Shown one piece after another: positions 53,701 through 63,880 of a stretch of 64,000 bases of DNA (its first letter is position 1; the number at the start of each line of letters is the position of its first letter). The DNA is from Lutibacter agarilyticus. Its GTDB lineage: Bacteria > Bacteroidota > Bacteroidia > Flavobacteriales > Flavobacteriaceae. The stretch lies in contig NZ_FZNT01000006.1 of the NCBI RefSeq assembly GCF_900188235.1, forward strand, positions 1-64,000. Direction: 5' to 3'. The notes under the pieces are model-generated. The model made no database searches, was not told the DNA's origin, and saw nothing but the letters and a program-made list of their open reading frames with translations. The position numbers and the translations under genes were made by a program.

Positions 53701-53801
53701 TTGGGCGTTCCCTTTCAGGTCGCGTCTTCACTACTCGCTTTTTTTAAGTTGCTAAAAAGCAACAAAAAAAGAGCTCAAACATGCCGTTCAACCGCTAACG
53801 C
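53701..53801. repeat. Flavobacterial interspersed repeat
   Basis: GGGCGTTCCCTTTCAGGTCG through AACCGCTAACGC is the form of a long intergenic repeat common in flavobacteria. Its centre is a hairpin: CTTTTTTTAAGTTGC then GCAACAAAAAAAG (about 53738-53771). It lies between convergent focA and thrE and may double as a terminator for both. Confidence 0.65.
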
Positions 53802-53843
53802 AAAAGCAAGTTTGCATCCTGTTTTTTAGTGATAGCTAATAAA

Positions 53844-55037
53844 TCACCGTTTTCTAAAGACACCTGAAAACAATAAACCACCAATAATTCCCATCAAGGT
53901 AAAAGCAACTTGTTCGTAAATATTCCCTGCAATAATAATAGATGAGTTTAAAAACGAATTGCTTAATCCCATAAAAGATTTACTACCTGGCACAAGCATT
54001 ACAATGCCTTGCATTAAATACACCGTTTTTGGTGTTTTTGTAATTCTATTGAATAAATTACTAATAGCTACTGCGGCAATTGTTCCTATAAAAGTGCTAA
54101 ATAATACACCATAACCTGAAAATAGTACGGTAAGAAAGAAAACCAAAACAGCTGTAACAACTCCTAAAAACATGTCTTTTTTTCGAACCTGAAAAATAGG
54201 TAATAAGCTCATTGAAAATAAAGGAATACCGCAAAACATAATCCATTGTGGTAAATCAGATATATGAACTAATTGCTTAAAATCAATAATTGAAGACATC
54301 AAAGCCAAGCCGAGTAAAACCCCGAAAAATTGTTTAAATAGCGTAATAATGGAATCAAATAATTTAGCACCTCCAGAAACTAAGTTTTTTGAAGTGATTT
54401 CTTCTAAAGAGGTGGTTATGGATAATCCTGGTATAAATATAATAATGGCAGACAAAATGGTAATACCAACATTCAAATCAGGAAATACCAAATGTAATAA
54501 ACTGGCAATAATAGTTACAGCAAATGAGGTTAACGATTCTAAAATGGTTTCAAAATAATTAGACTTTGTAGAGATATAAACAAATGGGTAAATCAAAGCA
54601 CCTAATAGCAAAGCAACAATTAACGAGATCCAATTGGTGCCAATCATTAAGCTAAACCCTGCTGATGCAAGGGCATAAGATAATGTTAGTATAAAATGAT
54701 TTGTTTTTTTAGTTTCATCGTTGATTAATTTTAACTCGTGAATCACTTCTGAACTGTCAATTTCTTTTGAAATTACTTTATTGGTAACTTCATCAACACT
54801 TGATAATCCGCCTAAGTTTAAAATTCCGGGAGGAATACACTCTATATAATTATAGGTTTGATCGTCTTCATAAAACACATAATTTATCCAAGTAGGTAAG
54901 TCCATAAATACACCATTAATACCTTCGGTTTTAGAAACTTTGGTTAAATAAGATTGTATTTTATAAGAAGGCACACCGTAGATATGTAGCGCTTTACCTA
55001 ATTCAATAATATGTTTGTATTTATCAGGAATTTTCAT
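53844..55037 (-). CDS. ThrE-family threonine/serine exporter
   Basis: 397 aa. The first ~115 residues are cytoplasmic (HIYGVPSYKIQSYLTKVSK, the ThrE N-terminal domain) and are followed by about ten membrane helices; the second half (YLMQGIVMLVPGSKSFMGLS) is the other domain, so both ThrE parts are in one chain. It exports threonine or serine. It stands alone, convergent with focA. Confidence 0.85.
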   Translation of the reverse strand: MKIPDKYKHIIELGKALHIYGVPSYKIQSYLTKVSKTEGINGVFMDLPTWINYVFYEDDQTYNYIECIPPGILNLGGLSSVDEVTNKVISKEIDSSEVIHELKLINDETKKTNHFILTLSYALASAGFSLMIGTNWISLIVALLLGALIYPFVYISTKSNYFETILESLTSFAVTIIASLLHLVFPDLNVGITILSAIIIFIPGLSITTSLEEITSKNLVSGGAKLFDSIITLFKQFFGVLLGLALMSSIIDFKQLVHISDLPQWIMFCGIPLFSMSLLPIFQVRKKDMFLGVVTAVLVFFLTVLFSGYGVLFSTFIGTIAAVAISNLFNRITKTPKTVYLMQGIVMLVPGSKSFMGLSNSFLNSSIIIAGNIYEQVAFTLMGIIGGLLFSGVFRKR

Positions 55038-55256
55038 TTGTTGCTATTCAATTAAAAATGCAAATGTAAACTATTGATGTATATGTATTTAACTCGTTGT
55101 GAATTTTAAATAAATATCATGAATGTTCGTGAATTTTAGCATTTTGTAGCCTTAAATAGCAATGTACATAGAAACTTCATTAAAAAAAGTGATATTCTCG
55201 ATACATTTATTATTCAGATATCAGTTGAAATGATGTTGATTAATAAACTTTTAAGT

Positions 55257-55288
55257 AAAAAAAAGGCTTTCAAATGAAAGCCTTTTTT
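55257..55288 (-). terminator. purL terminator
   Basis: AAAAGGCTTTC, four-base loop, GAAAGCCTTTT: a strong 11-bp stem. On the minus strand it follows the purL stop by about 17 bases and is followed by a T-rich tract. Confidence 0.85.
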
Positions 55289-55304
55289 AGATACTATATG
55301 TTAC

Positions 55305-58300
55305 TTATTTAGTTAACCAATTTTTAGCATTTACAAAAGCTTCGGCCCAAGGCGAAACTTCATCTTTTCTTCCGTTAGGATAATTAGCCCAGTTCCATTG
55401 AAAAATAGAACGTTCAATATGAGGCATCATTACTAAATGTCTACCATCTTTACTGCTCATCATTGCCGTGTTGTAATCAGAACCATTTGGATTTGCAGGA
55501 TACCCTTCATACGCATATTTAGCAACAATATTATAAGCACTTTCTTCCATAGGTAAGTTAAATTTACCTTCACCATGAGAAATCCAAACGCCTAAAGTAC
55601 TTCCAGCTAAGTTAGAAAGCATTACAGAATTATTTTCTTGAATGGTTACAGAAGTAAAATTACTTTCGTGTTTATGAGAATTATTATGTAACATTTTTCC
55701 GTGAACTTCGTGTTCAGGATTGATTTCTTCTAATTCCATAAATAACTGACAACCATTACAAATACCAACAGATAAGGTATCTTTTCTTTTGAAGAAGTTT
55801 TGTAAAGATGTATTGGCTTTTTCGTTGTATAAGAATGCACCTGCCCAACCTTTTGCTGAACCTAACACATCCGAATTACTAAATCCACCAACAGCACCTA
55901 CAAACTGAATGTCTTCTAAGTTTTCACGCCCAGAAATTAAATCGGTCATATGTACATCTTTTACATCAAAACCAGCTAAGTACATGGCATTTGCCATTTC
56001 ACGCTCAGAATTTGATCCTTTTTCACGAATAATAGCCGCTTTAGGTCTTGGTTTTGTAGCATCAATTTCAGGAAGTTTTCCTGTAAAATGTGTTGGGAAT
56101 GTATATTTTAATGGTTGATTTTTGTAATTGTCAAAACGATCTTTCGCCAAACCATTTGCAGTTTGTTTGTCATCTAACAAATAAGAAGTTTCAAACCAAA
56201 CATCACGTAATTCAGGGATGTTAAATTCTAAAACTTCGCCATTGTTGTTAATTTTTACAGTTTCACTTCTAACAGCATTTCCTAATTCAAAGAATTCAAC
56301 GTTGTTATTTGCTAAAATTACAGGAACATCTTCTGAAATACTTTGGAAAATAATTCCGCTGTTTTCAGCAAATAAAACTTTTACAGCATCACTTTCACCT
56401 AAAGCAGAAATATCAATGTTTAAGCCTATCATTTCTTCAGAGAAACATAATTCTAATAAGGTAGTTAACATTCCTCCAGCAGAAATATCATGACCCGCTA
56501 AAATTTTATCGTCTTTAATTAATTGTTGAATGGTGTTAAAAGCATTTTTGAATTTAGCAGCATCCTTAATTGTAGGAGTTTCTGTTCCAATTTTGTTTTG
56601 CGTTTGTGCAAAAGAAGAACCGCCTAATTTATAAGCATCATTTGATAAGTTGATGTAATAAATTTTGTTCATTCCACTTTTTTGAAGCACAGGTTCTACA
56701 ACCTTTGTAATATCGTTACAATGACCAGCAGCTGTAATAATTACAGTACCGGGAGATATAACATCTTCATTAGGATATTTTTGTTTCATTGATAAAGAAT
56801 CTTTACCTGTTGGAACATTGATACCTAATTCAATAGAAAAATCTGAAACAGCTTGAACAGCTTTGTATAAACGCGCATCTTCACCTTCGTTTTTACAAGG
56901 CCACATCCAGTTTGCAGATAATGAAATTGAAGCTAAATTATCTTGTAAAGGTGCCCAAATAATGTTTGTTAATGATTCTGCAATGGCATTTTTACTACCA
57001 GCAGCAGGATCAATTAAAGCACTTATAGGAGCATGTCCCATAGCCGTAGCAATTCCTTCTTTACCATTATAATCTAAGGCCATTACACCAACATTATTTA
57101 ATGGCAATTGTAAAGGTCCGGCATTTTGTTGTTTGGCAACCTTTCCACCAACACAACGGTCTACTTTATTTGTCAACCAATCTTTACAAGCAACAGCTTC
57201 TAACTGCAATACTTGTTTAATGTAGTTGTAAATTTTATCTTGAGTATAAGAAATTTCTTGGTAATTTCTTACAACTGTTTTATCAGTCATAATGGTTTTA
57301 GGAGAACTTCCAAACATATCATTCATTTCTAAATCCATTGGTTTTTCACCAGTAGTTTTAGATTCAAATGTAAAACGATGATCATTAGTTACTTCACCAA
57401 CTTCATAATAAGGAGCACGCTCACGATCTGCAATTCTATGCAAATATTCAGCATCTTTTTCTCCAATAACCAATCCCATACGTTCTTGAGATTCGTTTCC
57501 TATAATTTCTTTTGCTGAAAGGGTAGGGTCACCTACAGGTAATTTATCTAGGTCAATTAATCCACCAGTATCTTCAACTAATTCTGACAAACAGTTTAAA
57601 TGTCCACCTGCACCGTGATCGTGAATAGAAACAATGGTGTTTACATCACTTTCTACCATACCACGAATGGCGTTGGCAGCTCTTTTTTGCATTTCAGGAT
57701 TTGAACGTTGTACCGCATTTAATTCAATACCACTTTCAAATTCTCCAGTATCTGCAGAAGAAACCGCAGCACCTCCCATACCAATTCTATAATTATCACC
57801 ACCTAAAATCACAATTTTATCGTGTTCTTTTGGCGTGTCTTTTAATGCTTGTTCTTCTTTTCCGTAACCAATTCCACCAGCTTGCATAATCACTTTATCA
57901 AAGCCAAGTTTACGAGCATTTGTCATGCTGAGCTTGTCGAAGCATTCTTCGTGTTCAAAAGTTAATACTGAACCATTAATTAATGGTTGTCCAAATTTAT
58001 TTCCAAAATCTGAAGCTCCGTTAGAAGCTTTGATTAAAATATCCATTGGAGTTTGGTATAGCCACTCACGTTCTTTCATACCGTTTTCCCAAGGTCTATT
58101 ATGGTTGCTGAGCGAAGTCGAAGCATCTTTTAAACGAGAATAAGAAGTCATATAAACTGCAGTTCCAGCTAAAGGTAAAGAACCTTTTCCACCAGCCAAA
58201 CGGTCTCTAATTTCTCCACCAGCACCAGTTGCAGCTCCGTTAAAAGGCTCAACAGTTGTTGGGAAGTTATGTGTTTCAGCTTTTATTGAAATAACCGATT

Positions 58301-59012
58301 TAAAATCTTTTTTCTCATAGAAATCAGGTTTATCGGCAGATTTTGGTGCAAATTGCTCTACAACAGGTCCTTTTACAAAAGCAACATTATCTTTATACGC
58401 TGAAACAATTCCGTTAGGGTGTGTTTCAGAAGTTTTACGGATGAGTTTAAATAAAGAGGAAGGCATTTCTTCTCCATCAATAATAAAAGTTCCGTTAAAT
58501 ATTTTATGGCGACAGTGTTCGGAGTTTACTTGTGAAAACCCAAACACTTCAGAATCAGTTAATTTTCTTCCAATTTTTTCACTAATTCCATTCAAATATT
58601 CAACTTCTTCATCGCTTAATGAAAGTCCTTCTTGTTGATTGTAAGCTGCAATATCTTCAATATCTAAAACAGCTTCAGGTTGAATGTGAATATCAAAAAT
58701 TTCTTGATCTAATTCTTCAAACTTCTGAAAAATCATTGGGTCAAATGATTCTTTTTCGTTTGAAGCTGTAAATTCTTCAATTCTTATGATGTCATTAATC
58801 CCCATATTTTGGGTAATTTCAACCGCGTTTGTACTCCAAGGAGTAATCATAGCAGCACGTGGGCCAATAAAATAAGCTTTGATTGAAGAAGCAGCAACTT
58901 TTGTTTGATTTCCAAAAAGCCAATTTAATTTGTCAGTAGTTTCTTGCGAAATATCTTTTGACGTTTGCACAGCATAAATTTTGCTGTTTTGGTTTCCAAA
59001 GAAATGAATCAT
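55305..59012 (-). CDS. purL: Phosphoribosylformylglycinamidine synthase
   Basis: 1235 aa, the single-chain form. Key blocks: SEHCRHKIFNG, KAETHNFPTTVEPFNGAATG, the central VCKDWLTNKVDRCVGG-type region (ACKDWLTNKVDRCVGG) and, in the C-terminal glutaminase, VGICNGCQLFMEL (the nucleophile Cys) and HGEGKF. It converts FGAR to FGAM in purine synthesis. Two short in-frame palindromic-repeat insertions (near residues 295-302 and 354-364) are visible in otherwise conserved regions. A -7 box lies 35-42 bases upstream and a terminator follows. Confidence 0.96.
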   Translation of the reverse strand: MIHFFGNQNSKIYAVQTSKDISQETTDKLNWLFGNQTKVAASSIKAYFIGPRAAMITPWSTNAVEITQNMGINDIIRIEEFTASNEKESFDPMIFQKFEELDQEIFDIHIQPEAVLDIEDIAAYNQQEGLSLSDEEVEYLNGISEKIGRKLTDSEVFGFSQVNSEHCRHKIFNGTFIIDGEEMPSSLFKLIRKTSETHPNGIVSAYKDNVAFVKGPVVEQFAPKSADKPDFYEKKDFKSVISIKAETHNFPTTVEPFNGAATGAGGEIRDRLAGGKGSLPLAGTAVYMTSYSRLKDASTSLSNHNRPWENGMKEREWLYQTPMDILIKASNGASDFGNKFGQPLINGSVLTFEHEECFDKLSMTNARKLGFDKVIMQAGGIGYGKEEQALKDTPKEHDKIVILGGDNYRIGMGGAAVSSADTGEFESGIELNAVQRSNPEMQKRAANAIRGMVESDVNTIVSIHDHGAGGHLNCLSELVEDTGGLIDLDKLPVGDPTLSAKEIIGNESQERMGLVIGEKDAEYLHRIADRERAPYYEVGEVTNDHRFTFESKTTGEKPMDLEMNDMFGSSPKTIMTDKTVVRNYQEISYTQDKIYNYIKQVLQLEAVACKDWLTNKVDRCVGGKVAKQQNAGPLQLPLNNVGVMALDYNGKEGIATAMGHAPISALIDPAAGSKNAIAESLTNIIWAPLQDNLASISLSANWMWPCKNEGEDARLYKAVQAVSDFSIELGINVPTGKDSLSMKQKYPNEDVISPGTVIITAAGHCNDITKVVEPVLQKSGMNKIYYINLSNDAYKLGGSSFAQTQNKIGTETPTIKDAAKFKNAFNTIQQLIKDDKILAGHDISAGGMLTTLLELCFSEEMIGLNIDISALGESDAVKVLFAENSGIIFQSISEDVPVILANNNVEFFELGNAVRSETVKINNNGEVLEFNIPELRDVWFETSYLLDDKQTANGLAKDRFDNYKNQPLKYTFPTHFTGKLPEIDATKPRPKAAIIREKGSNSEREMANAMYLAGFDVKDVHMTDLISGRENLEDIQFVGAVGGFSNSDVLGSAKGWAGAFLYNEKANTSLQNFFKRKDTLSVGICNGCQLFMELEEINPEHEVHGKMLHNNSHKHESNFTSVTIQENNSVMLSNLAGSTLGVWISHGEGKFNLPMEESAYNIVAKYAYEGYPANPNGSDYNTAMMSSKDGRHLVMMPHIERSIFQWNWANYPNGRKDEVSPWAEAFVNAKNWLTK
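57921..57948 (-). repeat. Palindromic repeat inside purL (first)
   Basis: TGTCATGCTGAGCTTGTCGA is the flavobacterial interspersed repeat; on the minus strand it adds ECFDKLSMTNA to PurL between FEHE and RKLGFDKV. In frame. Confidence 0.7.
58105..58127 (-). repeat. Palindromic repeat inside purL (second)
   Basis: TTGCTGAGCGAAGTCGAAGC is another member of the same repeat class; on the minus strand it adds DASTSLSNH between RLK and NRPWEN. In frame. Confidence 0.7.
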
Positions 59013-59046
59013 ATATAGATTGTTTTTAGTGTATTGTTAGAAAGCG

Positions 59047-59054
59047 CAAATTTA
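59047..59054 (-). promoter_or_regulatory. purL promoter -7 box
   Basis: Minus strand TAAATTTG (TAnnTTTG), 35 bases upstream of the purL ATG. A TTG about 16 bases further upstream could be the -33 element. Confidence 0.55.
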
Positions 59055-59205
59055 ACTAATTTATTAGAAACAATGCTGTTAGTTATTACTGAATTTAAAC
59101 ACTTATTAATGAGTTTTAAACAATTTTTTTCAAAGCTAAATTTCTTTGCTTTTTTTGTTAAATAGTTAACAAAGCATTACTTTATGTAAATATTTGAAAA
59201 ATGTA

Positions 59206-59237
59206 TTGGGTTAGTTTTAAACAATTGTATATATTTG
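59206..59237 (+). promoter_or_regulatory. his operon promoter
   Basis: TTG at 59206-59208 and TATATTTG at 59230-59237 (21-base spacing) match the Bacteroidota -33/-7 consensus. The leader peptide starts 19 bases after the -7 box. Confidence 0.7.
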
Positions 59238-59256
59238 TGCTGTTAAAATAAAAGAA

Positions 59257-59313
59257 ATGAAATCAATTCAATTACATCATCATCATCATACTACTGGCAA
59301 TCAAGCGAGCTAA
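59257..59313 (+). CDS. hisL: his leader peptide
   Basis: 18 codons: MKSIQL, five consecutive histidines (59275-59289), TTGNQAS, stop. This is the layout of a histidine attenuator leader. If charged His-tRNA is scarce, the ribosome stalls on the His run, leaving 59299-59307 (AATCAAGCG) free to pair with 59349-59357 (CGTTTGATT), which prevents the terminator. If not, the ribosome covers that segment and the terminator forms. Confidence 0.92.
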   Translation: MKSIQLHHHHHTTGNQAS

Positions 59314-59344
59314 TGATGTATTGAATAAACTAAAATATATGTTA

Positions 59345-59376
59345 AACCCGTTTGATTAATTCAAGCGGGTTTTTTA
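59345..59376 (+). terminator. his attenuator terminator
   Basis: AACCCGTTTGA (59345-59355) pairs with TCAAGCGGGTT (59361-59371) with one G-T pair, loop TTAAT, then a T run. Its left arm can alternatively pair with the leader segment 59299-59307. Confidence 0.88.
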
Positions 59377-59417
59377 TTTAAAACTGTTTGAATTTTTCAA
59401 GCAAAAAAATAAAAAAA

Positions 59418-60275
59418 ATGAATAAAATTAAAATTGCAGTACAAAAATCAGGGAGATTAAATGAAGATTCTCTAAAATTATTAAAAGATTGTGGAATTTC
59501 TATAGACAATGGAAAAGATCAATTAAAAGCTTCAGCAAGTAATTTTCCTTTAGAAGTATTGTATTTAAGAAACGGTGATATTCCACAATATTTAAGAGAT
59601 GGTGTGGTTGATATTGCGATTATTGGAGAAAATGTATTGATTGAAAAAGGCACAGATATTAATATTGCAGAGCGTTTAGGTTTTTCAAAATGTAGAGTTT
59701 CTATTGCAATTCCTAAAGATGTGGAATACAAAAGTATTCAGGATTTAGATGGCGCTCGTATTGCAACATCGTATCCAAATACAGTGTTAAATTATTTCAA
59801 ACAATTTAACGTGAAACCAGATATTCACTTAATTAACGGTTCGGTTGAAATTGCTCCAAATATTGGTTTGGCTGATGCAATTTGTGATATTGTTTCTAGT
59901 GGAAGTACCTTGTTTAAAAACAATTTAAAGGAGGTTGAAAAAATGTTGACTAGTGAAGCTGTATTAGCTGCTTCACCAAATATTTCTGAAGAAAATCAGA
60001 AAATTTTAGACAAATTACAATTCAGAATTCAATCTGTTTTAAAAGGAAGAAAATCTAAATATGTATTAATGAATGCGCCTAACGATAAGGTTGAAAGCAT
60101 TATTAAATTATTACCAGGTATGCGAAGCCCAACGGTTTTACCTTTAGCAGAACCAGGTTGGAGCTCAATTCACACAGTAGTTGAAAAAAATTCGTTTTGG
60201 GAAGTTATTGACGAGTTAAAAGCAAACGGAGCAGAAGGTTTATTGGTAGTTCCAATTGAAAAAATGGTACTTTAA
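59418..60275 (+). CDS. hisG: ATP phosphoribosyltransferase, long form
   Basis: 285 aa from the ATG at 59418; the ORF extends upstream to 59388 but those codons lie just after the attenuator and look non-coding. KIKIAVQKSGRLNEDSLKLL opens the protein, DIVSSGSTL is the phosphate-binding loop, and the C-terminal ~75 residues (LPGMRSPTVLPLAEPGWSSI, then HTVVEKNSFWEVIDEL) are the histidine-sensing domain of the long form. First step of histidine synthesis; feedback-inhibited. First gene of the operon. Confidence 0.95.
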   Translation: MNKIKIAVQKSGRLNEDSLKLLKDCGISIDNGKDQLKASASNFPLEVLYLRNGDIPQYLRDGVVDIAIIGENVLIEKGTDINIAERLGFSKCRVSIAIPKDVEYKSIQDLDGARIATSYPNTVLNYFKQFNVKPDIHLINGSVEIAPNIGLADAICDIVSSGSTLFKNNLKEVEKMLTSEAVLAASPNISEENQKILDKLQFRIQSVLKGRKSKYVLMNAPNDKVESIIKLLPGMRSPTVLPLAEPGWSSIHTVVEKNSFWEVIDELKANGAEGLLVVPIEKMVL

Positions 60276-60319
60276 AAAAAGGTTTAAGAGTTTAAAAGTT
60301 GAATAGTTAAAGTTATACC

Positions 60320-61603
60320 ATGAAAAAAATAATAAATCCTGCAAAAAGTGAATGGTCTCAAATTTTAGAACGACCAACGCAAACTGTTGAAGCAATTGAA
60401 GAAACGGTAACCTCAATTTTTGATGATATTAGAAGAAATGGAAATGACGGTGTAAAACGCTACACTTCTATTTTTGACGGTGTTGAGTTAGATGATATTT
60501 TTGTTTCAGAAGCTGAAGTTGTTGAAGCTGAACAATTGGTTTCAGAAGATTTAAAAGAAGCTATAAATACAGCAAAGGCTAATATTTATAAGTTTCACGC
60601 TGCACAAAAAACAGGTAAGATAGTAACAGAAACTACAGAAGGGGTTGAATGCTGGCAAGAAAAACGTCCGATTCAAAAAGTTGGATTGTACATTCCAGGA
60701 GGAACAGCACCTTTATTTTCATCGGTTTTAATGTTAGCGATTCCAGCACAAATTGCGGGTTGTAGAGAAATTATTTTAGCAACTCCACCAAATAAAAGAG
60801 GTAAAATTCATCCTGCAATAATTTATGCAGCACAACAATGTGGTGTTACCAAAATTATAAAAGTAGGAGGAATTCAGGCAATTGCAGGTTTAACCTTTGG
60901 AACAGAAACAATTCCGCAGGTGTATAAAATATTTGGACCTGGAAATCAATACGTAACTGTAGCTAAACAATTGGCAACTAAATACGGTGTTGCCATTGAT
61001 ATGCCAGCAGGACCAAGTGAATTGTTGGTAGTTGCTGATGCAACAGCAAACGCTAGTTTTGTCGCCTCTGATTTATTAAGTCAGGCAGAACACGGAACAG
61101 ATAGTCAGGTGATTTTAGTATCAACTTCAAAAGAAAAATTAGCAGCAGTTGAAATTGAAATAGAAAAGCAAATAGAACTACTTTCAAGAAAAAAAATAGC
61201 CAAAAAAGCCATTGATAATTCAAAATTATTATTTGTTGAAACCAAAGAAATTGCATTGCAATTAATTAATGAATACGGTCCAGAGCATTTTATTGTTTGT
61301 ACGGCTGATAATGATTTTTATGTAAACGGTGTAGAGAATGCAGGTTCGGTATTTATAGGTGATTACACTCCTGAAAGTGCTGGTGATTATGCTTCAGGAA
61401 CCAATCATACCTTGCCAACAAATGGGTATTCAAAAGCCTATTCGGGTGTAAATTTAGATTCGTTTTTAAAATCCATTTCATTTCAAAAAATATCAGAAAA
61501 AGGAATTCAAAAAATTGGAGAAACCATTGAGATTTTAGCAGCTGCAGAAGGCTTAGATGCCCATAAAAATGCAGTTACTTTAAGGTTAAACAGTTTAAAA
61601 TAA
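60320..61603 (+). CDS. hisD: Histidinol dehydrogenase
   Basis: 427 aa. GLYIPGGTAPLFSSVLMLAI, IFGPGNQYVTVAKQ and DMPAGPSELLV are the family blocks, and the zinc/catalytic ligands are in LSQAEHGTDSQ and YGPEHF. It oxidises histidinol to histidine in two NAD-dependent steps. It lies 44 bp after hisG and 19 bp before the hisC ATG. Confidence 0.97.
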   Translation: MKKIINPAKSEWSQILERPTQTVEAIEETVTSIFDDIRRNGNDGVKRYTSIFDGVELDDIFVSEAEVVEAEQLVSEDLKEAINTAKANIYKFHAAQKTGKIVTETTEGVECWQEKRPIQKVGLYIPGGTAPLFSSVLMLAIPAQIAGCREIILATPPNKRGKIHPAIIYAAQQCGVTKIIKVGGIQAIAGLTFGTETIPQVYKIFGPGNQYVTVAKQLATKYGVAIDMPAGPSELLVVADATANASFVASDLLSQAEHGTDSQVILVSTSKEKLAAVEIEIEKQIELLSRKKIAKKAIDNSKLLFVETKEIALQLINEYGPEHFIVCTADNDFYVNGVENAGSVFIGDYTPESAGDYASGTNHTLPTNGYSKAYSGVNLDSFLKSISFQKISEKGIQKIGETIEILAAAEGLDAHKNAVTLRLNSLK

Positions 61604-61622
61604 ATTGCAAATAGTTATAAAA

Positions 61623-62657
61623 ATGAAAATTGAACAATTAATTAGAAAAAACATTCAAGCTTTAAAACCGTATTCTTCTGCAAGAGATGAATACAAAGAG
61701 TTAGGGACTGATATGATTTTCTTAGATGCGAATGAGAATCCGCATGAAAATGGTGTAAACAGGTATCCAGATCCTCAACAAACAACCGTTAAAAGTGAAT
61801 TAGCAAAAATTAAAGGTGTTAAAGAAACTCAAATTTTGTTAGGAAATGGGAGCGATGAGGTGTTAGACCTAGTGTTTAGAGCCTTTTGCGAACCAAAAGT
61901 AGATAATGTAATTACCTTGCCGCCAACTTATGGAATGTACAAAGTATTGGCAAATATTAACAATATTGAAGAAAAAGAAGTACTGTTAACCAACGATTTT
62001 GAGCCTAGTGTAAAGAAAATTTTGGAAGCTGCCGATAAAAACTCTAAAATCTTGTTTTTATGTTCGCCTAATAATCCTACAGGAAATACTTTTTCTAAAG
62101 AATCGGTAGAGGTTTTATTAAACATGTTCAACGGTTTGGTAGTAATTGATGAAGCTTATATTGATTTTTCAAAAGAGAAAAGTTGGTTGAAAAGATTGCA
62201 TGAATTTCCGAATTTGGTAATTACTCAAACCTTGTCTAAAGCCTACGGAATGGCAGGTATTCGCTTGGGTATTTGTTATGCTTCCGAAGAAATTATTGCA
62301 GTTTTAAATAAAATTAAACCCCCTTATAACGTAAACGAACTAACTCAAAAAAGAGCCATAAAACGTTTACTAGATGTTAAAAAGGTGAAAAGTGAGATTC
62401 ATAAAATTTTAAAAGAGCGTACTCGATTAATTGAAAAGTTAAAAGACATTTCATTTATAAAAGAAATTTACAATACCGATGCTAATTTTGTGTTGGTTAA
62501 AGTAGATGATGCAAACAAAAGGTATAGCCAATTAATTGATAAAGGAATTGTAATTAGAAATAGAACAACTCAACCATTATGTGAAAACACATTAAGGTTA
62601 ACAGTTGGTACTAAAAGAGAAACAAAGATTTTAATACAAGCATTAAGCGAAATATAA
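61623..62657 (+). CDS. hisC: Histidinol-phosphate aminotransferase
   Basis: 344 aa from the ATG at 61623; the upstream TTG at 61605 is unlikely. [37 protein letters not shown] and the PLP lysine in [14 protein letters not shown] are all present. It transfers the amino group to imidazole-acetol phosphate. It ends one base before hisB. Confidence 0.96.
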   Translation: MKIEQLIRKNIQALKPYSSARDEYKELGTDMIFLDANENPHENGVNRYPDPQQTTVKSELAKIKGVKETQILLGNGSDEVLDLVFRAFCEPKVDNVITLPPTYGMYKVLANINNIEEKEVLLTNDFEPSVKKILEAADKNSKILFLCSPNNPTGNTFSKESVEVLLNMFNGLVVIDEAYIDFSKEKSWLKRLHEFPNLVITQTLSKAYGMAGIRLGICYASEEIIAVLNKIKPPYNVNELTQKRAIKRLLDVKKVKSEIHKILKERTRLIEKLKDISFIKEIYNTDANFVLVKVDDANKRYSQLIDKGIVIRNRTTQPLCENTLRLTVGTKRETKILIQALSEI

Positions 62658-62658
62658 A

Positions 62659-63795
62659 ATGAGAAAAAAAGTTTTATTTATTGATCGAGATGGGACGATG
62701 ATTAAAGAACCTGCCGATGAACAAATTGATGCATTTGATAAATTAGTATTTTATCCACAAGTATTTACATATTTAGGTAAAATTGCAAAAGAATTAGATT
62801 TTGAATTAGCCATGATAACCAATCAAGATGGTTTGGGAACCGATGTGTATCCTGAAGATACTTTTTGGCCAGTTCATAATTTTATAATGGATTCTTTTGA
62901 AAATGAAGGTGTTATGTTTTCGGATGTATTTATTGATAAAACTTTTCCTCACGAAAATGCAGATACACGTAAACCAAAAACAGGTTTGTTAACCAAATAT
63001 TTTTCTGATGAATATGATTTGGAAAATTCATTTGTAATTGGCGATCGTTTAACCGATGTTGAATTGGCAAAAAATTTGGGTGCTAAAGCAATTTTCATCA
63101 ATGATGACACAAATTTAGGAACCGATGAAATTTCTGTAAAAAGAAATGAATTAGACGAATTTATTGGTTTAGAAAGTAACGATTGGGAAAGAATTTACGA
63201 GTTTTTAAAGCTTGAAAATAGAACGGCTGAATTAACCAGAAATACCAACGAAACAAAGATTTATATCAAATTAAATTTAGACGGAACTGGTAAAAGCGAC
63301 ATTTCAACAGGAATTGCATTTTTTGATCATATGCTAGATCAAATTGCGCGACACGGAAATATGGATTTAACCATAAAAGTAAAGGGAGATTTAGAAGTTG
63401 ATGAACATCATACGGTTGAAGATACGATGATTGCTTTAGGTGAAGTTTTTGCCAAAGCATTAGGTAATAAATTAGGGATTGAACGTTATGGTTTTTGCTT
63501 GCCAATGGATGATTGTTTAGCACAAGTAGCTATTGATTTTGGAGGAAGAAACTGGTTGGTTTGGGATGCTGATTTTAAGCGTGAAATGATTGGTGCTATG
63601 CCAACTGAAATGTTTTACCACTTGTTTAAATCTTTTACTGATGGAGCGCGTTGTAATTTAAATATCAAAGCTGAAGGTGTAAACGAACACCATAAAATTG
63701 AAGGCATATTTAAAGCCTTTGCAAAAGCTATGAAAGCTGCTGTAAAAAGAGATTCAGAAAAAATGATTTTGCCAAGTACAAAAGGACTTTTATAA
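62659..63795 (+). CDS. hisB: Bifunctional histidinol-phosphatase / imidazoleglycerol-phosphate dehydratase
   Basis: 378 aa. Residues 1-165 are a HAD phosphatase with the nucleophile motif FIDRDGT. Residues about 185-378 are the dehydratase, with [22 protein letters not shown] and [11 protein letters not shown], the manganese-binding histidine clusters. It catalyses two non-adjacent steps. Fused HisB is usual in flavobacteria. A large palindrome separates it from hisH. Confidence 0.96.
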   Translation: MRKKVLFIDRDGTMIKEPADEQIDAFDKLVFYPQVFTYLGKIAKELDFELAMITNQDGLGTDVYPEDTFWPVHNFIMDSFENEGVMFSDVFIDKTFPHENADTRKPKTGLLTKYFSDEYDLENSFVIGDRLTDVELAKNLGAKAIFINDDTNLGTDEISVKRNELDEFIGLESNDWERIYEFLKLENRTAELTRNTNETKIYIKLNLDGTGKSDISTGIAFFDHMLDQIARHGNMDLTIKVKGDLEVDEHHTVEDTMIALGEVFAKALGNKLGIERYGFCLPMDDCLAQVAIDFGGRNWLVWDADFKREMIGAMPTEMFYHLFKSFTDGARCNLNIKAEGVNEHHKIEGIFKAFAKAMKAAVKRDSEKMILPSTKGLL

Positions 63796-63808
63796 TGTAA
63801 GATATTAA

Positions 63809-63859
63809 ATATTAGAAGTTAAAAGTTAAGCATACAATTAAACTTTTAACTTCTAATAT
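63809..63859. repeat. Long palindrome between hisB and hisH
   Basis: ATATTAGAAGTTAAAAG (63809-63825) is complementary to CTTTTAACTTCTAATAT (63843-63859), a 17-bp perfect stem; the flanks add weaker pairs and AACTTTTAA follows. There is no T run, so it is more likely an mRNA stabiliser or a repeat element than a terminator. Confidence 0.75.
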
Positions 63860-63880
63860 CTAACTTTTAAAATCAAAAAA

